Assembly: GCA_040509755.1 (NCBI GenBank)
Contig: JBEVKF010000101.1
Coordinates: 1-9,920 of the forward strand
From: JACVRW01 sp040509755
Lineage (GTDB): Bacteria > Actinomycetota > Thermoleophilia > Solirubrobacterales > Thermoleophilaceae
Length of the DNA stretch: 9,920 bases
Direction: 5' to 3'
Every line of letters begins with the position of its first letter. The first letter of the stretch is position 1. The notes beneath the pieces were generated by a model. The model was given only the letters and a program-made list of their open reading frames with translations. It was not told the DNA's origin and ran no database searches. A program made the position numbers and the translations under genes. Of this stretch, positions 6,508 through 9,920 are shown one piece after another.

Positions 6508-7506
6508 ATGCGCTATGTCATCACCGGCGGGGCCGGTTACATCGGCTCGCGGCTCGTCGACTTCCTCTCGCGTCGCGCGGACACCGAGAAGATCGTCGTC
6601 TGCGACATCACCCCGCCGCGCGCGTATGTCCCCAAGACCGAGTTCGAGCGCGTCGACGTCCGCGACCGCGACGGGGTGCGGGCCACGCTCGACCGAACGC
6701 GCCCGGATGCGCTGGTGCACCTCGCCTTCATCCTCAACCCCTCGCACGACGAGGCGCTCATGTACGACATCGACGTCAACGGCACCCATAACGTGCTCGA
6801 GGCCGCGGCAGCGGCCGGCACGGAGCAGGTGCTCGTCACCTCGTCGTCGACCGCCTACGGCGCATTTTCCGACAATCCGGTCCCGCTGACCGAGGAGGAT
6901 CCCGTGCGCGGCGTGTCGGCATTCTCCTACGCGCGCGACAAGACGGAGTCCGACAGGATCTGCCAGCTCTGGGCGGCGAAGTATCCGGATCGCACGATGA
7001 CGATCGTGCGGCCGTGCATCGTGTTCGGGCCGAACGTCGACAACTACCTGGTGCGGCTCTGGACCAAGCAGCCCTTCGCACCCGACGCGGGCACGCTCGA
7101 CAACCAGATCCAGTTCGTTCACGAGGATGACGTGGTCGAGGCGATCACGGCCCTGCTGGCGGGTCGCCACGAGGGCGCCTTCAACGTGGCGGGCGACGGC
7201 CTGATGACGGCACGCGAGTGCGCCGAGGTGATCGGCTCGCCGGTCCGCAAGCTGCCGCTGCGCGCCTACCGCGGCCTGGCCCGCGCGATGTGGGCGGCGC
7301 GAATGTCAGAGGCGCCGCCCGGACAGATCGACTTCGCGCTCTACCCGTGGATCGTGTCCAACGCGAAGCTCAAGCGAGTGACCGGCTGGAGCCCGCGGCA
7401 CACGAGCCGCCAGACCTTCGAGATCACGATGCGCGCGCACGGCAAGCTGCCACCCGACGGCGTACCCGCCGGCCCGCGCGCCGATGCTACGCTGCTTCCC
7501 GCCTAG
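6508..7506 (+). CDS. NAD-dependent epimerase/dehydratase (extended SDR family)
   Basis: A 332-residue extended short-chain dehydrogenase/reductase. The N-terminal Rossmann motif is GGAGYIG (residues 7-13) in MRYVITGGAGYIGSRL. The acidic residue of CD at 32-33 ends beta-strand 2 and suggests NAD rather than NADP. The active-site pair is Tyr141 and Lys145 (YARDK), with the serine cluster TSSSTAYG at 111-118. DVNGTHNVLEAA (89-100) and the later FNVAGDG are typical of nucleotide-sugar epimerases and related SDR5-type enzymes. The substrate cannot be read from sequence, and there are no neighbouring sugar genes to help. The gene starts 25 bases after the acs stop with no Shine-Dalgarno, and ends six bases before tRNA-Val. 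The last 25 residues or so are rich in Pro and Ala and look unstructured. Confidence 0.9.
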   Translation: MRYVITGGAGYIGSRLVDFLSRRADTEKIVVCDITPPRAYVPKTEFERVDVRDRDGVRATLDRTRPDALVHLAFILNPSHDEALMYDIDVNGTHNVLEAAAAAGTEQVLVTSSSTAYGAFSDNPVPLTEEDPVRGVSAFSYARDKTESDRICQLWAAKYPDRTMTIVRPCIVFGPNVDNYLVRLWTKQPFAPDAGTLDNQIQFVHEDDVVEAITALLAGRHEGAFNVAGDGLMTARECAEVIGSPVRKLPLRAYRGLARAMWAARMSEAPPGQIDFALYPWIVSNAKLKRVTGWSPRHTSRQTFEITMRAHGKLPPDGVPAGPRADATLLPA

Positions 7507-7512
7507 CTGCGG

Positions 7513-7585
7513 GGGCCGTTAGCTCAGCTGGGAGAGCGCCGGCTCGACAAGCCGGAGGTCACTGGTTCGAGCCCAGTACGGCCCA
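7513..7585 (+). tRNA. tRNA-Val (anticodon GAC), with unusual C33
   Basis: The cloverleaf is perfect. Acceptor arms GGGCCGT (7513-7519) and ACGGCCC (7578-7584) pair fully; U8 and A9 follow; the D stem is GCTC/GAGC. The anticodon stem is CCGGC/GCCGG (7539-7543 and 7551-7555), the variable loop AGGTC and the T arm ACTGG-TTCGAGC-CCAGT. The discriminator is A at 7585; CCA is not encoded. The anticodon loop TCGACAA places GAC at 7546-7548, decoding GUC and GUU valine codons. Position 33 (7545) is C where U is nearly universal. The spacing of all arms is standard, so this is not an alignment slip. The gene starts six bases after the epimerase stop. Confidence 0.93.
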
Positions 7586-7593
7586 TATCGGAG

Positions 7594-7615
7594 AGCCCTG
7601 CTAATGCGGGGTTTT
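7594..7615 (+). terminator. Rho-independent terminator after tRNA-Val
   Basis: CCCTGC (7596-7601), loop TAAT, GCGGGG (7606-7611), then TTTT (7612-7615). The six-pair stem has one T-G wobble and can be extended by A-T and G-T pairs into the T-run. It lies about ten bases after the tRNA 3' end, as expected for ending a tRNA transcript. Confidence 0.8.
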
Positions 7616-7637
7616 CGAGCTTAAGGCGAGGGGTGCG

Positions 7638-7657
7638 GGTACCAATGAGGTACCAAT
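7638..7657 (+). repeat. Direct repeat GGTACCAAT-GA-GGTACCAAT
   Basis: Two exact copies of GGTACCAAT (7638-7646 and 7649-7657) separated by GA give an 11-base period. Each copy contains the palindrome GGTACC. It lies about 50 bases after tRNA-Val. It may be a binding site or part of an attachment site; nothing in the window decides which. Confidence 0.55.
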
Positions 7658-7687
7658 CGGCGACGCGACGGTGAGGGCTATCTCCCG

Positions 7688-7699
7688 ACCAGTACTGGT
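7688..7699. promoter_or_regulatory. Perfect 12-bp palindrome ACCAGTACTGGT
   Basis: A perfect 12-base palindrome with no spacer, in non-coding DNA about 340 bases before the small gene at 8041. Its symmetry would suit a dimeric DNA-binding protein, but no regulator gene is nearby and chance occurrence is possible. Confidence 0.3.
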
Positions 7700-8040
7700 A
7701 GTAGTGCCAAAGGCGTCGTGAGCCGCGTGGTATGCCTACGACAGTTCGTGTGTATCCCCCAGCCGAACCGACGTAGACCGAGCGCCAGGTTTCTCGGGCT
7801 CAAGACCGTGGTCATACGCACTATTGGGGCTAGGAGCCTGACTCCGTCCCAGACGCACCCAGGCTGAGCGTCGATGCCCAAGGATGCCGCACCCCCCGAT
7901 CGAAGCTACCTGCGGCGGCCTGCGTTCTGGGCGCGCGCGTTGTGCCGAGAGCGTCCAGAGTACCCCCACGCCGAGTGAGCCGAAGTCCGAGGTCGCTGCT
8001 CTCGCTTTTGGCGCGGCCCGCGACGCCGCGGAGGTGTCCG

Positions 8041-8394
8041 ATGAGCCTTGACCTGGTCCGTCTCTGGGCGACCGGAGAGGTGATGGACGCAGACCTGGCC
8101 GAGGCGCTTGGCTATCCGATGCTGGAACACCGCACGCCGGCCGGCCAGGTGGAAGACCCCACGGCCGAGGGGACCGGCGAGGCCAGAGAGCTTGAGTACT
8201 ACCTGCCCCACGACCGTCGACACTGGGCCATCGAGTACCACGACGACGACGGGGAGGACATGCTCAGCGCCGAGGGCGTGGCTTGCTACGCCGACCCTGA
8301 GAACCAGGTCTTCATCACGGCTCGGGCGCGCGCGCAGCGCGAGCTAAGGGCGGCCGAAGTCAGGGCCCTGAACGATGACTTTGAGGCTTCCTAG
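8041..8394 (+). CDS. Small acidic protein of unknown function
   Basis: A 117-residue soluble protein that I do not recognise. The start is well supported: GGAGGTG (8030-8036) lies four bases before the ATG, and codon choice becomes strongly G/C-ending from there. The frame is open upstream to 7942, but that part lacks coding bias. The protein begins MSLDLVRLWATGEV, has an acidic middle (EYHDDDGEDM around residues 66-75) and ends in a basic-acidic helix-like stretch (ARAQRELRAAEVRALNDD). There is no signal peptide, membrane segment, cysteine pair or known motif. It is flanked by a non-coding gap and a doubtful opposite-strand gene whose 3' end overlaps it by 51 bases, so context gives no function. 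Confidence 0.75.
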   Translation: MSLDLVRLWATGEVMDADLAEALGYPMLEHRTPAGQVEDPTAEGTGEARELEYYLPHDRRHWAIEYHDDDGEDMLSAEGVACYADPENQVFITARARAQRELRAAEVRALNDDFEAS

Positions 8395-8568
8395 CGATGC
8401 CGATGCGTCGCCGAACGGGCCGACCACAAGCGGCCCGAGGCCGGGGTCGGGCTCGATCTCCACCAGCAGCGCCAGGCGGCCGTCGTCCAGCTCGACCGCC
8501 GCCGCGCGTAGCGGACGTCGGGCGTCTCGAGGCTCACGGGCGTAAACAGTAAGCGCGGCTTGGAACAT
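8344..8568 (-). CDS. Possible small hypothetical protein or gene remnant
   Basis: A 74-codon frame. Its centre (AAVELDDGRLALLVEIEPDP) reads like a beta-rich protein and has almost all codons ending in G or C, as in the real genes here, which favours this strand over the other two frames in 8400-8520. Against it: both ends have poorer codons, no Shine-Dalgarno precedes the ATG at 8568, and the 3' end overlaps the opposite-strand small gene by 51 bases. It could be a real small gene, the remnant of a longer one, or a chance open frame. I do not recognise any domain. Confidence 0.35.
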   Translation of the reverse strand: MFQAALTVYAREPRDARRPLRAAAVELDDGRLALLVEIEPDPGLGPLVVGPFGDASASLGSLKVIVQGPDFGRP

Positions 8569-8614
8569 GGACGGCCAGGGGTTACGCTGGATCCGAGCGT
8601 CCCGGGAGAATGCG

Positions 8615-9920
8615 GTGGCTCACGCCGACCGGCAGCTGCTTGACTACAGGCTTCAGGCCTTCATCGATCAGGGCCCGGTGACTGTTTATGTTTACCGGCC
8701 CGAAGGCCCGGGCCCGAACGCGTACATGAGCCCCCAGCTCGAGGCGATCCTCGGCTACACCGCCGAGGAGTGGACTGCGGACCCGGATCTCTTCAGCAAG
8801 GTCCTCCACTCGGACGACCGCGACTGGGTGCTCGCCGAGCAGCGAAGAACGCGGGAGGCGGGCGAGCCCTTCCGCGCCGAGTACCGGATGACGACCCGCG
8901 ACGGGCGCGTCCTATGGTTCCTCGACGAGGCGCACGAGGTCGCCGGCCGAGAGGGCGAGCCGGCGTACCACTACGGCTACCTCCTCGAGATCACCGACCG
9001 CAAGGAGCTCGAGGAGGCGGTCCGCGCGGCCGAGGAGCGCTATCGCGCTCTCGTCGAGCAGCTGCCGCTCGCCATCTACATCGACCGGCTCGACGAACTC
9101 AGCTCGAACATCTACACGAGCCCACAGATCGAGCGCATGATCGGCTACACGGCCGAGCAGTGGGCGGCCGAGGACGATCTGTTCGTCAGGCTCCTGCACC
9201 CGGCGGATCGCGATCGTGTCCTGCGCGATCACGAGCGCACGCGCACCACCGGCGCGCCGCTCAGGACCGAGTACCGGCTGATCACGGCGGACGGGCGCGT
9301 GGTTTGGGTCCGGGACGAGGCCGTCGTGGTCAGCTACCGGGATGGCGACGAGCCCCTCCTCCAGGGGTTCATGGTCGAAGTCACCGAGCGAAAGGCAGCC
9401 GAGCAGGCGCTGCTCGACAGCCAGGCCGAGCTCGCCCGGCAAAAGGCGTACTACCAGGAGCTCCACCGGCTGAGCCCGGTCGCGATCGTCACGCTCGACC
9501 TGGACAACCGCGTCCTGTCCTGGAACCCTGCGGCCGAGCGGCTGTTTGGCTATGCGTACGGGGAGGCCATCGACCGGCCGCTGCGCGATCTGCTGTTCCC
9601 CACCGAGGACTTGCTGGAGGAGAGCAGGTCGGTCCAGCGTCATGCCGAGGATCACGGCCTGGCGCACGTGATCGCCCGGCGGGCGCGCAAGGATGGCGTA
9701 CTCGTCGACGTCGAGATCCTGACGGTGCCGCTCGTGGTCGACGGTGAGCGAACCGGGTTTCTCGTGCTCTACCACGACATCACCGACCTTCTCCGCGCGC
9801 GCGAGGACGCCGAGGCGGCGAACCAGGCAAAGAGCGCCTTCCTCGCGACGATGAGCCACGAGATCCGGACGCCGCTGAACGCGGTGATCGGGATGGGCGG
9901 GCTGCTGCTGGACTCCGAGC
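8615..9920 (+). CDS. Multi-PAS sensor histidine kinase (partial, C-terminus off the right edge)
   Basis: 435 codons are visible. Three PAS domains come in order: about residues 10-130 (ending ITDRKELEEAV), 140-260 (ending VTERKAAEQAL) and 280-391 (LSPVAIVTLDLDNRVLSWNP to HDITD). A short coiled linker then leads into the HisKA domain, with FLATMSHEIRTPLNAVIG and phospho-acceptor His415. The ATPase domain, and any receiver domain, would lie beyond the edge. No signal peptide or membrane segment is present, so it should sense a cytoplasmic signal. PAS1 and PAS2 are near-duplicates. The first two end in the PAC-like ITDRK/VTERK. I prefer GTG at 8615: GGGAG (8604-8608) lies six bases upstream, whereas the in-frame ATG at 8567 has no ribosome site and would add a TTA codon, rare in DNA this rich in GC. 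The response regulator partner is not visible. Confidence 0.9.
   Translation, partial: MAHADRQLLDYRLQAFIDQGPVTVYVYRPEGPGPNAYMSPQLEAILGYTAEEWTADPDLFSKVLHSDDRDWVLAEQRRTREAGEPFRAEYRMTTRDGRVLWFLDEAHEVAGREGEPAYHYGYLLEITDRKELEEAVRAAEERYRALVEQLPLAIYIDRLDELSSNIYTSPQIERMIGYTAEQWAAEDDLFVRLLHPADRDRVLRDHERTRTTGAPLRTEYRLITADGRVVWVRDEAVVVSYRDGDEPLLQGFMVEVTERKAAEQALLDSQAELARQKAYYQELHRLSPVAIVTLDLDNRVLSWNPAAERLFGYAYGEAIDRPLRDLLFPTEDLLEESRSVQRHAEDHGLAHVIARRARKDGVLVDVEILTVPLVVDGERTGFLVLYHDITDLLRAREDAEAANQAKSAFLATMSHEIRTPLNAVIGMGGLLLDSE

Larger units (their letters stand above)
7616..8040. other. Non-coding gap downstream of tRNA-Val, lower in GC than its surroundings
   Basis: No frame on either strand looks coding over these 425 bases: stops are frequent and codons are unbiased. 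Hand counts over 7681-7860 give about 61% G+C, against up to 78% in the epimerase gene. The stretch holds a tandem GGTACCAAT repeat (7638-7657) and a palindrome (7688-7699). The last 20 bases hold the ribosome site for the next gene. A lower-GC unassigned stretch directly 3' of a tRNA gene could be what is left of an integrated element, but I see no integrase and no copy of the tRNA 3' end in the window. Confidence 0.5.

Noticed and set aside
4947..6509. 520-codon open frame on the minus strand opposite acs
   Set aside because: It is antisense to a complete, motif-perfect acetyl-CoA synthetase; the translation is rich in His, Arg and Val with no domain, as expected from a high-GC shadow frame.
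7218..7604. 128-codon plus-strand frame running through tRNA-Val
   Set aside because: It is an alternative frame of the epimerase continuing through the tRNA; the SSAGRAP and HWFEPS strings are typical tRNA-derived artefacts.
8541..8690. Inverted pair CGTAAACAGT (8541-8550) and ACTGTTTATG (8681-8690)
   Set aside because: 9 of 10 positions match, but they are 130 bases apart with one arm inside the kinase gene; chance similarity of AT-richer words is the simpler explanation.
8912..9859. 315-codon minus-strand open frame and a 325-codon plus-strand frame (8770-9747) over the kinase
   Set aside because: Both lie over the PAS/HisKA coding frame and give low-complexity Arg/Gly/Ala-rich products.
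1..9920. CRISPR array, insertion sequence or toxin-antitoxin pair
   Set aside because: No regularly spaced repeats, transposase motifs, paired terminal inverted repeats or recognisable toxin/antitoxin genes were seen on either strand.

Overview
The window is GC-rich (roughly 60-75% G+C by eye, with coding regions strongly biased to G/C third positions). It looks like a chromosomal segment of a high-GC actinobacterium, possibly Thermoleophilia/Solirubrobacterales. That placement is an inference from base composition, a DUF485/ActP-type acetate uptake pair, an RsbW-like kinase and apparently leaderless genes; no phylogenetic marker was tested. I see no CRISPR array, insertion sequence or complete mobile element.

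Layout. 1-482 (minus) is the first part of a DUF4386 membrane protein that runs off the left edge. 769-1182 (minus) is a single-domain GHKL ATP-binding protein of the SpoIIAB/RsbW type. 1269-1339 is tRNA-Cys(GCA). 1340-1621 is a repeat-rich regulatory gap. From 1622 to 7585 everything is on the plus strand: a DUF485 protein, translationally coupled to an ActP-type cation/acetate symporter; a perfect 13-bp hairpin; a class I glutamine amidotransferase; acetyl-CoA synthetase; an NAD-dependent epimerase/dehydratase; and tRNA-Val(GAC) followed by a rho-independent terminator. 7616-8040 is a non-coding, lower-GC gap with short repeats. 8041-8394 is a small acidic protein of unknown function. 8344-8568 (minus) is a doubtful small gene. 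8615 to the right edge is a cytoplasmic multi-PAS sensor histidine kinase, cut after its phospho-acceptor histidine.

Functional reading. DUF485, symporter and Acs form a recognisable acetate uptake-and-activation module: the symporter brings acetate in and Acs converts it to acetyl-CoA. The glutamine amidotransferase and the epimerase lie in the same direction but have no obvious role in that pathway.

The most notable points are: tRNA-Val appears to carry C33 where U33 is nearly universal; acs, the epimerase and possibly the amidotransferase lack Shine-Dalgarno sequences and have -10-like hexamers just upstream, suggesting leaderless transcripts; a large perfect hairpin splits the acetate module; an 11-bp tandem repeat and inverted repeats precede it; and the histidine kinase contains a clear recent PAS duplication. 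I did not find a convincing new multi-gene system.
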